The notes under the pieces were generated by a model. The model was not told the DNA's origin and searched no databases. It worked only from the letters and a program-made list of their open reading frames with translations. A stretch of DNA of 20,418 bases, from NCBI GenBank assembly GCA_021847855.1, contig JAJZOT010000002.1, positions 1 through 20,418 of the forward strand. The letters are read 5' to 3'. Positions 1-7,880 of this stretch are shown one piece after another. A program made the position numbers and the translations under genes. This DNA comes from Thermoplasmata archaeon. Its GTDB lineage: Archaea > Thermoplasmatota > Thermoplasmata > Thermoplasmatales > Thermoplasmataceae. How positions within the stretch are numbered: the stretch's first letter is position 1; every line of letters starts with the position of its first letter.

Positions 1-282
1 GCTCCTGTGCTACTTTTTCCGTCTCAAGATACAGGCGTGTAGCAATACCTTTTCTCCTCTCCTGTTCCGAGACAAAAAGAGATTCGACCCACACTACACC
101 ATCAATTATCTTGCACACGATGTAGGATCCACCTTACCGTCCCCATCCTCCGCGATAAATATGGGGTATTCTGCAGTAACAAAAACATGACTTAACAACA
201 AACCGTAAGAACTGGGTGTAAAAGGAAACAGTCCATGGTGAGAATGGACCAGTCGGAATTCGTTCCTAATAAAATGACTTTC
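1..282 (-). pseudogene. GNAT acetyltransferase fragment, frameshifted, runs off left edge
   Basis: Reading the minus strand from 282, one frame gives a protein-like stretch containing FPFTPSSYGLLLSHVFV and IFIAEDGDGK. It ends at a TAA at 108-106. From about 130 a different frame continues it (SYIVCKIIDGVVWVESLFV, then EQERRKGIATRLYLE) to the window edge. ERRKGIAT fits the R/Q-x-x-G-x-G/A acetyl-CoA pyrophosphate-binding motif of GNAT N-acetyltransferases, and the preceding strand, VESLFVSE, is the usual beta-4. The two frames meet within about 10 bp (121-132), so one base has been lost or gained there. A TAG at 285-283 closes the first frame upstream, and the codons before it look protein-like in other frames, so more than one lesion is likely. 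The substrate cannot be told. The C-terminus lies outside the window. Sequencing error is the alternative to real decay. Confidence 0.6.
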
Positions 283-433
283 CTATGTATAGGGTTTGGA
301 TAAATGATGAAAGGCACGTTTTAACATCATTCAGACCAAGAATCAGGAAGTACTTGAGGAGTGGGTGATAGGAATATCGTCAATATTTCATAATTGATAA
401 CCAACTTGCGAACCCTAGAAAAGTCATTTGAGT

Positions 434-1290
434 TCATAAAGAGAAGTAATTGTAGGTCCTAGAGAGGTTGAACCCGTTGTCTTGGTAGAAGTTGTTGGTC
501 GCCGCATTCATTATCATGAAGTCAGCAATTGCGACCTTGACACCTCGCCTGAATAATGAGTTCAGTCCGGTATGCAATAGTGTCGATCCAATCCGGTGTC
601 TGAAGAACTCTGGACTCACTGCGATATCGAAATCTCCCAGGCCTTTTGGACGCACTTCTGCAATTATGTGACCCGCAAACTTACCATCCACTTCTGCAAT
701 GTAAGTTTCACAACTCCCTTTACCTACCCAGTCGGAGTACAGCTGGAGATCATTGAAGGATCTGTAGTGAATATCGTGCATTCTCTTGATATCTGCCCCA
801 TCTCCTTTCTGGACCGATCTTATCAATACCCCCTCTGGGGTTTCAAATTTCAGGTAGCCATTGAGTTCCTTCGTTGCAAGTGCCATTCCATTAAGCCACT
901 TCAGTCCAAATTCGATCGCAACTCCTCCTCCAAAATGATTGTCCAAAGGGACACGAAGTCTGGAAGGTCTTTCCAATGAGCCAAAGATAGTTGAACACTC
1001 CTTCAGTTTTTCAGAATCTTTGGAGCTTAGTTTTCCCTGCTGGTCTCCATAAAATCCATCGATTTCTCCCCACAATTCCTCTATCGTGGTAACATTTCCA
1101 ATCTTCCGGGAAAGTGCCACCCCAGATGTCCCCCCCTCTCGACATACAGCCAAGCTTTTGCATTCTGCTTGGTTAACTCCTCATCGCTTAACGTATATTG
1201 CCAGAACGTTTCATAAAGCCGCCCTCTATTGAAGGAGATGCACAAATGGGAAACTTCACTAAAATCATCCGCAATCTGCCAGCTGCCCAT
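434..1290 (-). pseudogene. GNAT-family acetyltransferase split by a frameshift at a G7 run
   Basis: The downstream frame (1153 to 434, 239 codons from a TTG) ends in a GNAT domain, roughly residues 108-239. It has a beta-4/motif A region, FDIAVSPEFFRHRIGSTLL (R-x-x-x-G-S in place of the classical R-x-x-G-x-G/A), and a C-terminal NNFYQDNGF, typical of the last GNAT helix and strand. A second minus-strand frame (ATG at 1290) gives about 53 protein-like residues ending AKAWLYVERGG and meets the first frame at a run of seven G (C on the plus strand, 1130-1136). Adding one G would join them into about 285 residues. The TTG at 1153 is then probably not the true start. The N-terminal half may be a worn second GNAT-like domain. 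Real frameshift, phase-variable tract and sequencing error are all possible. The neighbour on the left is another broken GNAT gene in the same direction, which suggests an old tandem pair. Confidence 0.6.
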
Positions 1291-1554
1291 CTCTCAGGCA
1301 GCCAAGGTGTGAATATATATCTTATGCGGTCATCTTCAACGGATATTCTTGTCTGTGAGAAACATACGGGTCCCGTGCCAGTTTATCCACGTGTAAGCTG
1401 TATCAACGGTCATTTTTAGCATATTCAGGAAGTCAGTGTTAGTCAGCTTTCATTTGAAGTGTTCTGATGAAATATCTTGGCGAGGTGGAGCGATAAGGGG
1501 CTATGTCACATTCTACCTTTCCCCAGTGTTCATCCATTTGCAAATTTGCTCCTC

Positions 1555-1887
1555 CTATGAAAAAGGATATTCTGACGATTTTGTAAACAGTTTTTCCCTT
1601 ATTATTTTTACTGAATGCGCTATGCTGTCCGAAGCCTTTGCATTCATGGCCTTCTGGCTCATTGATTTCATCATCCTCTCCGTCAGGGAATCTATCTTGT
1701 CTATGAATTCCGTATTATTCTTTAGCATTGTGAAGATAAGTTCAGCCAGGATTCTTGCTATTGCAACTATTGCTCTGTTCCTCCCAACCCTTCTGACTAA
1801 GCTGAGATATTTGGCCCTCAATTTCTTCGATTTCTTTATAGCGGTGTGTGATGCAGTGACTAGGAAAAATCTGCTCTTTTCAGTACT
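1555..1887 (-). pseudogene. IS110-family transposase, C-terminal remnant
   Basis: The open frame runs from just after a TAG at 1890-1888 to a TAG at 1557-1555, about 110 residues. It has no good start codon of its own (TTG at 1821). The stretch FLVTASHTAIKKSKKLRAKY, followed by a basic loop and RAIVAIARILAELIFTMLKN, matches the C-terminal Transposase_20 part of IS110/IS116 transposases, where a helix ending in a basic loop is followed by VALVAVARKLL...MLK. The N-terminal DEDD nuclease part is absent: upstream sequence has stops in the frames checked. No ends of an element were recognised. It is therefore an immobile scrap next to other decayed genes. The opposite strand is open over the same region, but its product does not look like a protein. 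Confidence 0.65.
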
Positions 1888-2103
1888 CTACTGGCCTTTC
1901 CCCATCTCATCAGAAGTGCTCTATAGTATACCATTTTATAATGGGTAGCAACACCCGCGACTTCATTCCCTTGGATTATCTTGCTTTTTAATACCCCAGA
2001 GAGACAATACACCATTTATATTTCTTGCGCCTGGAGGACGTAGAGCCACAAAAAATAGGGGTCAACTCTATATATCCTCGACCGCTAATTGCCACTGATA
2101 ATT

Positions 2104-2616
2104 ATGAGTGATCTAGTTGAACTTCTTATGATAGAGCACAGTGCGATAAGGCATATTAGCAAGTATATCAACCTCGATAGTGAAGACGATTTGGCGGGTT
2201 TCCACGAATATCTCGAAAACGTACATATCGAACTTGAGGAAAAAATAGTTTTCCCCCTACTAATATCCGCAGACGACAAGGGTGACAAAAACCTTCTCGC
2301 AACCATAGATCAGCTGAAGGTAGATCATAAATCAATAGACGATCTCGCTAAGAATATTTCAACACTCTGGGAAAAAGAAGATAAGAGTACTGCAGTAGAT
2401 AAAACTAAGCTGTATTTCAGGCTTCTCAAGGATCATAACAACAGCGAGGATAGCTCAGTCTTTCTCCTCTGGAAAAAAATTGAGGAGAAGGATATGGCAA
2501 CTGCAATGAAGGAGGCTGGAAATATCATTGACTCCTTTGGGAGGGAGTTGTACATCGACCTAATGGGACTTTCCCCTTACGCTTACTCCTACCTGACTGT
2601 AACCCATAAGAAATAG
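2104..2616 (+). CDS. Hemerythrin-like (HHE) cation-binding protein 1
   Basis: A cytoplasmic four-helix-bundle protein of 170 residues that should hold a diiron centre. All expected ligands are visible: H12 (MIEHSAIR), H41 and E45 (HIELE), H75 (VDHKS), and H111 and E115 (KDHNNSE). Proteins of this type bind O2 or NO or support iron-sulfur cluster repair (compare the YtfE/ScdA group); the exact role here is inferred from the neighbouring NO-related genes. The frame stays open back to a TTG at 2089, but the ATG at 2104 fits the usual family start, and a TATA-like CTATATAT lies about 30 bp upstream, as expected for a leaderless archaeal gene. Only a half-copy of the shared operator (ATAGGG, ending at 2060) is seen upstream. 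The C-terminal 40 residues beyond the bundle are not recognised. Confidence 0.8.
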   Translation: MSDLVELLMIEHSAIRHISKYINLDSEDDLAGFHEYLENVHIELEEKIVFPLLISADDKGDKNLLATIDQLKVDHKSIDDLAKNISTLWEKEDKSTAVDKTKLYFRLLKDHNNSEDSSVFLLWKKIEEKDMATAMKEAGNIIDSFGRELYIDLMGLSPYAYSYLTVTHKK

Positions 2617-2642
2617 AACCGTTACCGCTAAAGTGTATCAGG

Positions 2643-2738
2643 ATGGACAAGGGTGTATCTAAGGAGCACCTGTTTCTCGCAGTCGTCTATGATTTCAGCC
2701 ACATATTATTTATCTGCAAATCAAGAACTTTAATTTGA
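2643..2738 (+). pseudogene. Possible ISL3-like transposase scrap
   Basis: A 31-codon open stretch contains MDKGVSKEHLFLAVVYDF followed by a hydrophobic strand. It resembles the segment around the first catalytic aspartate of ISL3-type transposases (IAxDE-x-S-x-x-KGH-x-Y-x-T-V-V-Y-D), with the glutamate after the aspartate replaced by lysine. Flanking sequence gives no further match in any frame, so at best this is a small remnant. The resemblance is from memory and short; a chance match is possible. Confidence 0.3.
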
Positions 2739-2773
2739 AAATTATGAATAACATGATATATGGAATTTTTGTG

Positions 2774-2820
2774 TGCATTAACATGCTTGCTTAGAAAATA
2801 TGCTTTGAATGCATTAACAT
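2774..2820. repeat. Pair of 11-bp direct repeats
   Basis: TGCATTAACAT occurs at 2774-2784 and again at 2810-2820, 36 bp apart, in the otherwise AT-rich gap between the hemerythrin gene and the convergent C2H2 protein gene. The rest of 2617-2919 holds no gene I can support apart from the possible transposase scrap. The role is unknown, and chance is possible in AT-rich sequence. Confidence 0.4.
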
Positions 2821-2919
2821 CGCATTCTGTCAGAATAACACGTAACGAAGCCCACCGGGAGGAGTTCCTTCAGATTCATCTATGTTGACCCCTCATTCCC
2901 TCGTAAATGGAATCCTTTG

Positions 2920-3144
2920 TTAGTCTAAAGGAACAAAATTACCATAACGGTCAACTCCCCATGGTCCAGTTGGCATTGTCCTGTTGCAACAATCACATAT
3001 TACAAACTTTCCTGGGTGTTGCCTAATATGAATATCGAAGTGAGTTCTATCTAGGAACCACGCTCCACAAAAACACTTGAATTCACGAGTATGGGATGTG
3101 GCTAGTGGTAGAATAGCAGCTAGGTTTGGAACCTCGCTGCCCAT
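2920..3144 (-). CDS. Small C2H2 zinc-finger-like protein
   Basis: A 74-residue protein of unknown function. Residues 22-43 (EFKCFCGAWF, then HFDIHIRQH) form a C-x-C ... H-x3-H pattern (C24, C26, H39, H43) typical of a compact C2H2 zinc finger. A second cysteine group, C50/C52/C53 (ICDCC), may bind another metal. It ends with a WGVDRYGNFVPLD tail. The ATG at 3144 is the only sensible start, because a TAG lies five codons upstream in frame. It begins 23 bp after the stop of the DUF1059 gene on the same strand, so the two are probably one transcript driven by the operator at 3394-3409. It could be a small nucleic-acid-binding or metal-sensing protein; no family name can be given. Confidence 0.6.
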   Translation of the reverse strand: MGSEVPNLAAILPLATSHTREFKCFCGAWFLDRTHFDIHIRQHPGKFVICDCCNRTMPTGPWGVDRYGNFVPLD

Positions 3145-3167
3145 CCGAATTCCCTTCTATACCAATC

Positions 3168-3347
3168 TTATCCCTTAATTGCTCTAGAAATTCTCTGGTT
3201 TATTTCCGGCGTGATAGATTGGATATCGTGACACCTCTTTCCATGAGCTTTGATGATCTCTTCAATTTCTACCCTTGTGGCGACGCCTTTTACTTCAAAC
3301 CCGCATGCGAATCCTAAGTCGCTGCATTTAAAACTCAGTCCTGACAT
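3168..3347 (-). CDS. DUF1059 family small protein
   Basis: A 59-residue protein starting MSGLSFKCSDLGFACGFEV and ending ITPEINQRISRAIKG. This is the full DUF1059 layout: an F/Y-x-C-x-DLG-x-x-C-x-F-E-V start, a central helix containing H35 and H40, and a TPE-x-x-x-x-I-x-x-A-I-K end. Cysteines at 8, 15 and 39 are available for metal binding or redox chemistry. The family has no firmly established function. The ATG at 3347 is preceded by a weak GGTGA at a suitable distance. A perfect copy of the cluster's 16-bp inverted repeat lies 47 bp upstream, and the C2H2 gene follows 23 bp downstream, so it is likely the first gene of a two-gene operon in the NO-response regulon. Confidence 0.85.
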   Translation of the reverse strand: MSGLSFKCSDLGFACGFEVKGVATRVEIEEIIKAHGKRCHDIQSITPEINQRISRAIKG

Positions 3348-3393
3348 TTCTTTTCACCGTCTATATCATCCGCGGTCATTGGAATAACCTGCC

Positions 3394-3409
3394 CCCTAAT
3401 GATTTAGGG
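3394..3409. promoter_or_regulatory. Inverted-repeat operator, copy 1 (upstream of DUF1059)
   Basis: CCCTAATGATTTAGGG, a perfect CCCTAA-N4-TTAGGG dyad, 47 bp upstream of the DUF1059 start. It is one of nine related sites in the window. The rest of 3348-3650, between the DUF1059 gene and the end of the qNOR gene, shows no gene. Confidence 0.75.
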
Positions 3410-3650
3410 TGTCTCAAATTGTAGAAGCGTTATATTCACCAATCAGCTTTCAAAAATACTGAAATTTATGCCCATCAAGTCAACCAAATATCAGTATTAA
3501 TCAAATTTTCTCTTCTACTCTTAATCGTGACGAACCAAAATACCGTTCAGTTTAGAAATACCTGTAAAAGAGTTGAGAACAAAACACGGGCTTGAGGATA
3601 GGCATCTCAAGTCAATCTTCAGATAAAGGGTAGGAAAGTATTGATTTCAT

Positions 3651-5873
3651 CTATGAAATGGTTTCCGGTGATTTCAGCCCTCGCCTGAAGGTGAATAGAA
3701 TGCCTATTCCTATCACTGCGAACCCTCCCATTGCTATTACATCTCCAATCATCCTTATCCAGATTAAGTTAGAAACTAGGGTAAGATGCCAGAAGGGCGT
3801 GATGCCTGGAACAAGTGGAGATAGTGACTTCACATACCAGAATCCATATTTCAATTCATACTCGTACTGGAGTATTCCTAGTGGAAGGAGAGATAGCAAT
3901 GCTTGAAGATAAAAACCAATTCCGTACAGAACTGAGCCCCATCTCATGTACTTCAGTTGAGAGTCTTTCAGACCCCCTGTTAGGTACGCTATTACGACCC
4001 ACATCATGATCGACGGGAGCCCATAAGCCAAGGGGAATGCAAGGTGCGCATGAGCCATTACAACTTGAGTATCGTGAAGGTAATAGTTCAAGATAGGCAT
4101 ATTTAGCAATCCGCCACCAAACGCAGCTGCACCAATCCCTCCTCCTATGCCTGAAACTATTGTGAAAATTAGAATTGTTCTTTGAAATTCTGTCTTTGCG
4201 TCTGTTTTCCTTCTGATCCACAGGAGTATGGCGTAAACTACCGCAAACCCTATCGCTATTGCTTCAAGAATGCCGACAATTGAGCCTATGTATAACCACA
4301 CCTGCGGCTGGCCACCCCAGTAGTAATGGTGTGCCGTCCCTATCATTCCTGACACTATATCCGCAGTCGCATCCAAGCCGATCAACGCAGTTCCAAGTTT
4401 TACAGGGAAAAGACCTGCGATGATAAGAAGAGTGACTATTATTGTGACGATAATTGCAGGCCAGAAACCTTCAACGAAAGCGTGTATCATGATCCACCTG
4501 AAATATTCATCAACGGTATAATTAGCCCAGGGGTGGAAGACAGGGAGAGCTCCCATCACGATCCCAAATCCGGTACCAGCGAGAGAAATGCTAAGAACCT
4601 GGGTGAGGGGCCTAAAGTTAGGAATAGTAATTTTAGAAGTTTTGAAGAAAAGGTAGGACATATAGAAAACAATCACTGCAATAACCAAAAGCCAGACAGT
4701 TCCCTGAGTTACGACGTTCCTTCCCTGCCCACCAAACATGAACCATAGATCAAAGAAACCATTGTTGTATGGAATAATCTGAAGATAGTTTAGCATAATG
4801 CCCAAAACAGTCATGAACCCAGCTCCAACAGTGGAAAGCATTATCCCCCAAGTCTGTCTCTTTGTTAAATTCAAACCAAAGTAAGGTAAAACGAATAGAG
4901 AAAATACCACCCATGTTGCAACTATCCAGAGGACTGCTAGCGTGTAGTGTTCCGCGTTGGCGATGTTAAAGGGTAGTATCTTCAGAAGGTTGATTCCGTA
5001 AAAAGTCGGGCTTGCATAGAGATGGAAGATGTACTCACCGAGCAGCCCCTGTAACGCAGCGGTAAGTCCTATTATAACCACGCCATACAATGTTGATCTC
5101 TGAGTCTTCGTTGGTTTTGGAAGGGGAACAGGTTCTCTTGGATCATTCCAGTATGACAGAAGCTTCATGAAGACATAAGCGGCAAAGAGTAAAATGCCGA
5201 TGATGAACGCAAACGTCATAAGATCGGAAGAGACGGAAACATTTGAGTTAGGGTGAAGAACTCCATTTGTGAAGGGGTATCCGTTCGTATAGCCAAGAAG
5301 TGAGATTAAAGCAGTCCAGGTAAAGAATGCTGTTAGGTCGGTAACTACAGTCTTATTTGTAATGTAGTTTGGGATCAACCTGTTCTGTTCAGAGTCGTTC
5401 CCTAAGTAGTTTTGAAAGTAAGAGACGCTGTTGTTAAAAGCACCTATGAACAACGGTGAAACCGTCATTGTTTTTGAAGTTGAATTGAACACTACGTGGA
5501 GGTATGGTGATATGCTTTCGACTTGTGAGGTGTTGCTGGGATAGAAAGGTTGTATGCCTAACCGTCCGGCTATGTAATTTTCATCTAACTGGATGGTGTA
5601 AGACGTAAAATCTGTACCAAAATAGCCCCCGAATCCTAGTACTGATCCGTAATCCGCGAGACCATATTTCTGATAAAGATACTTTCCAGATGTTATTTCA
5701 TTTGAGGTAAAGATGATCTGTCCATCTGATGTAACAACTTTGTCAGGAACTGGAGGTAGGTTTGCAAAGGTGTAGAAAGACATTGCTATCCAGATGACAT
5801 AAACTGCCACGGTAGAGATGGCAACGATCATGGGCCATTTGCTCTTCCTTCCCTTGTGAATTTCTGAGCCCAC
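3651..5873 (-). CDS. norB: Quinol-dependent nitric oxide reductase (qNOR)
   Basis: A 740-residue membrane enzyme that reduces 2 NO to N2O with electrons from quinol. It has a TM helix at about 14-36, then the extracytoplasmic domain with the qNOR signature LADYGSVLGFGGYFGTDF (about 72-89), then the 12-helix catalytic core. Visible ligands are H309 and H610 (low-spin heme), H608 (proximal to heme b3), and H464, H515, H516 and E468 (FeB). E537 matches E280 of P. aeruginosa NorB. P472 replaces the glutamate equivalent to E215, which is unusual. Length fits qNOR, not cNOR, and no NorC gene is present. It starts at a GTG (5873) 50 bp after the regulator gene on the same strand and may be co-transcribed with it. 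No copy of the 16-bp operator precedes it; a different dyad overlaps the start codon. It probably detoxifies NO or takes part in denitrification. Confidence 0.93.
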   Translation of the reverse strand: MGSEIHKGRKSKWPMIVAISTVAVYVIWIAMSFYTFANLPPVPDKVVTSDGQIIFTSNEITSGKYLYQKYGLADYGSVLGFGGYFGTDFTSYTIQLDENYIAGRLGIQPFYPSNTSQVESISPYLHVVFNSTSKTMTVSPLFIGAFNNSVSYFQNYLGNDSEQNRLIPNYITNKTVVTDLTAFFTWTALISLLGYTNGYPFTNGVLHPNSNVSVSSDLMTFAFIIGILLFAAYVFMKLLSYWNDPREPVPLPKPTKTQRSTLYGVVIIGLTAALQGLLGEYIFHLYASPTFYGINLLKILPFNIANAEHYTLAVLWIVATWVVFSLFVLPYFGLNLTKRQTWGIMLSTVGAGFMTVLGIMLNYLQIIPYNNGFFDLWFMFGGQGRNVVTQGTVWLLVIAVIVFYMSYLFFKTSKITIPNFRPLTQVLSISLAGTGFGIVMGALPVFHPWANYTVDEYFRWIMIHAFVEGFWPAIIVTIIVTLLIIAGLFPVKLGTALIGLDATADIVSGMIGTAHHYYWGGQPQVWLYIGSIVGILEAIAIGFAVVYAILLWIRRKTDAKTEFQRTILIFTIVSGIGGGIGAAAFGGGLLNMPILNYYLHDTQVVMAHAHLAFPLAYGLPSIMMWVVIAYLTGGLKDSQLKYMRWGSVLYGIGFYLQALLSLLPLGILQYEYELKYGFWYVKSLSPLVPGITPFWHLTLVSNLIWIRMIGDVIAMGGFAVIGIGILFTFRRGLKSPETIS

Positions 5874-5886
5874 AATTGCAAATTGT
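5872..5886. promoter_or_regulatory. Dyad over the qNOR start codon
   Basis: ACAATT-GCA-AATTGT, a perfect 6-bp-arm inverted repeat with a 3-bp spacer, overlapping the GTG start of the qNOR gene. It could be an operator for the adjacent regulator or an RNA hairpin that masks the start. It could also be chance in AT-rich DNA. Confidence 0.35.
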
Positions 5887-5923
5887 ACAGCTCGGATAAA
5901 AGACAGAGAGCTAAAGTATTCGC

Positions 5924-6538
5924 CTAAACCTTTTTCATCATATGAGCATCAACTATCTTCTTAAGTGCCCTCCTCAGTATTAGGTCAGCAGTTGAAGGTT
6001 TAATGGAGAAATTCTTTGCGATAGATGTTAAGGAAGTTCTTCTCTTCACGTCAAAGTATCCGTTTACCAGTGCGAAAAGAATTATTTCTGATTGTCTTGA
6101 AGTTAGGCCGGACAATGTGTAATAGGGGATTTCTTCAACGACCTTAAAATCAATTCCTTCACTCTCAAACTCCCTAAAAATTCTTTTTAAAGAGCTTTTA
6201 TCAATTAGGAGTCTATAGATCACAATATTTTTCCCCTGCGATCTTGCTGAAAGCACGACCGAACTAAGCTGCGCAAGAATTCTGCATGAATCGCAGCTGG
6301 CCGAAAGAGTCAGTATTTTATCCCTGCTAATGGCGGATACTTTAACTCCTTCTCGCCTGAGAGCGGCCGTAATATTCTTGTAATTTTTCCCAAGCTCCAG
6401 TAGATGAGTCGATTCCTCTTCTCCGATATTTAGCTTTATCAGATCTGCTCTCGATTTGAACCTTGATAATACATTAGTCAACTTGCAATTATCTCTCCTA
6501 ACAGAAATTTCAACTTCTATCAGGTGTGCGGCTGACAT
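5924..6538 (-). CDS. Bat-type HTH_10 transcriptional regulator 1
   Basis: A 204-residue archaeal regulator. Residues about 145-195 (LTSRQSEIILFALVNGYFDV ... RTSLTSIAKNFSIKPSTAD ... LRRALKKIV) form the HTH_10 domain of the bacterio-opsin-activator family, a haloarchaeal and thermoplasmatal activator type. The N-terminal region of about 140 residues, presumably the sensor, carries C82-x-x-C85-R (SASCDSCRIL) plus C18. It is the first gene of a pair with qNOR, 50 bp upstream on the same strand, and so is a strong candidate for the NO-responsive regulator of this cluster. No copy of the shared operator lies before it, so the gene is either constitutive or controlled differently. NO or redox sensing through the CxxC is inference. 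Confidence 0.85.
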   Translation of the reverse strand: MSAAHLIEVEISVRRDNCKLTNVLSRFKSRADLIKLNIGEEESTHLLELGKNYKNITAALRREGVKVSAISRDKILTLSASCDSCRILAQLSSVVLSARSQGKNIVIYRLLIDKSSLKRIFREFESEGIDFKVVEEIPYYTLSGLTSRQSEIILFALVNGYFDVKRRTSLTSIAKNFSIKPSTADLILRRALKKIVDAHMMKKV

Positions 6539-7213
6539 TTAAAATAACATCGAGAATAACTATTTCTGTATTTCCAGATTGAGACCTTTTTTCGAATGGC
6601 CCTTGTAATTTAAACAATCTTGAACGCAGAGGTTAATCGTGTCACTGATGCGGGCGCAAGTAGGCGAACAAGATATCTAAACATATATGACAAAAGATTA
6701 ATGGATGTTAACTAACAAATTAAAGGCATGTTTTCAGGATATAACAAATTCCAATCCAAGCTGTTGAATGAAATATCCGTTAGACTGAGAAATTGCATTT
6801 TCATGGAGAGAACTGGATTATTTCCCACATTGCCGAAAAGCGTGAAAGAAGAGGACAAGTATTTGGAAAAGACATATTGAGGTTCCTTTAAAATCTATGG
6901 AGATAATGGACCCAACAGGATTGAACTGTAGGATAAACAAGCTCCTATATTTTCGCAACTAATTGGTGGATTGCAACCCCTATGGGAATCGCCTTCCTTT
7001 AGTCATTCCCTCGGCAACAATGTCTTTGGAATCAGGGCCTTCCATTTCCCTTTAGATATATGGGAATTACATCATGAACTAATTTAATGAAACCCTTTAG
7101 TCCCACGAATTCTCAAATTGTGAATACCTCTCCTCCATTCCCTTTTGAGTAGAAAAAGTAATAATCTTTCTAGGAGGGTGTACCTAATCTTTATGATTCT
7201 ATACCTCATACTA
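6539..7213. other. Long intergenic stretch with no firm gene
   Basis: About 675 bp between the regulator start and the end of the DUF2249-cupin gene. The only candidate seen is a 50-codon plus-strand ORF (listed separately). No copy of the 16-bp operator, no tRNA and no strong hairpin were found. The sequence is AT-rich and could hold a non-coding RNA or decayed gene, but I see no direct sign of one. Confidence 0.5.
6728..6880 (+). CDS. Possible 50-residue hypothetical protein
   Basis: ATG to TGA encodes MFSGYNKFQSKLLNEISVRL, a middle part NCIFMERTGLFPTLP, and a charged end KSVKEEDKYLEKTY. The composition looks protein-like and a TATA-like ACATATAT lies about 45 bp upstream. The FPTLP-x-S-x-x-EEDKYLEK style is reminiscent of the start of some archaeal transposases, so it may be a transposase N-terminal remnant. 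No family is recognised with confidence. It may be a chance ORF. Confidence 0.25.
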   Translation: MFSGYNKFQSKLLNEISVRLRNCIFMERTGLFPTLPKSVKEEDKYLEKTY

Positions 7214-7846
7214 TTATGCACACTCCCCTTTAGCGATCTTATCCTGAACTTCCATGTGATCCTCGTCATTCGGTACTGGCGATACGAAATGAATTGCCTC
7301 CATGTCAGTTTTGGCAGTAATGCCCCTCCTCTTCCCTCTAGGGACTATAAGGATGCTCCCGGGTTCGAGCGGAAATTCTTGATGCCCGCCGATTGCAGTT
7401 CCCGTTCCTTTTATGACGGCAAATATTAGGTCTACGTTCGGTGAATGAACTGGAATACACTGCCCGCTTCTAATATACGTCAGAATGACCCTATAGTTGT
7501 CTGCCGAATATATGCCGACCGGACTAAACATATCATTCAGATAATGCCTTTCCAAATCCATGCTCGTAATCTCGACACCTTCGTTCAACTCTGTTTCTCT
7601 ACCCTTGACCAAAATGCTCTCATAAGATCCGTCCTCTCTCTCTGTTGAAGAATATGCAGAATCGTCAATCGGAATGCCGTTATGCTTAATCTGGGCAATA
7701 AGGTGAATCGGTTCGTGATCTGAGACTACTCGAATTCCTTCTCCTGCGCTTAATCTCATGAGTACATCTATCACCTTACTATGCCTTTCCGATGATGGCA
7801 GTTTCCTGACGTCTATTGTCACTTGCTTATGATTCTCGTGTACCAT
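7214..7846 (-). CDS. DUF2249-cupin fusion protein
   Basis: A 210-residue cytoplasmic two-domain protein. Residues about 8-75 are a DUF2249 domain (VTIDVRKLPSSERHSKVIDV, with D43-H44-E45-P46 matching the family's DH-x-P motif). Residues about 118-190 are a cupin-2 barrel (VILTYIRSGQCIPVHS, then FAVIKGTGTAIGG and LEPGSILIVPRGKRRGI). The cupin keeps one clear histidine at the first metal motif (H134) but not the usual HxH, so metal binding is uncertain. DUF2249 proteins often sit beside hemerythrins, NnrS and NO reductases in denitrification clusters, as here; their biochemical role is not settled. The shared 16-bp operator lies 35 bp upstream of the ATG, with a TATA-like TTTATG between. It has its own promoter and is not simply an nnrS operon partner. 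Confidence 0.82.
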   Translation of the reverse strand: MVHENHKQVTIDVRKLPSSERHSKVIDVLMRLSAGEGIRVVSDHEPIHLIAQIKHNGIPIDDSAYSSTEREDGSYESILVKGRETELNEGVEITSMDLERHYLNDMFSPVGIYSADNYRVILTYIRSGQCIPVHSPNVDLIFAVIKGTGTAIGGHQEFPLEPGSILIVPRGKRRGITAKTDMEAIHFVSPVPNDEDHMEVQDKIAKGECA

Positions 7847-7880
7847 AGATTGTTAAAGTCGGAAACGACATAAACGCATT

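Noticed and set aside
1436..1948. Long plus-strand open frame of 170 codons
   Set aside because: It lies antisense to the IS110 transposase remnant, whose minus-strand product matches a known family. The plus-strand product is low-complexity hydrophobic with no recognisable pattern.
2045..2060. GCCACA-AAAA-ATAGGG upstream of hemerythrin-like 1 as a tenth operator
   Set aside because: Only the right half matches, and the distance to the ATG (44 bp) differs from the common spacing. Recorded only as a half-site.
2774..2820. Direct repeats as a CRISPR or iteron array
   Set aside because: Only two 11-bp copies are present, with no third repeat and no spacer or replication-gene context.
3172..3187. 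CCCTTA-ATTG-CTCTAG resembling a left half of the 16-bp operator
   Set aside because: The right half does not match, and it lies at the end of the DUF1059 coding region, not at a promoter.
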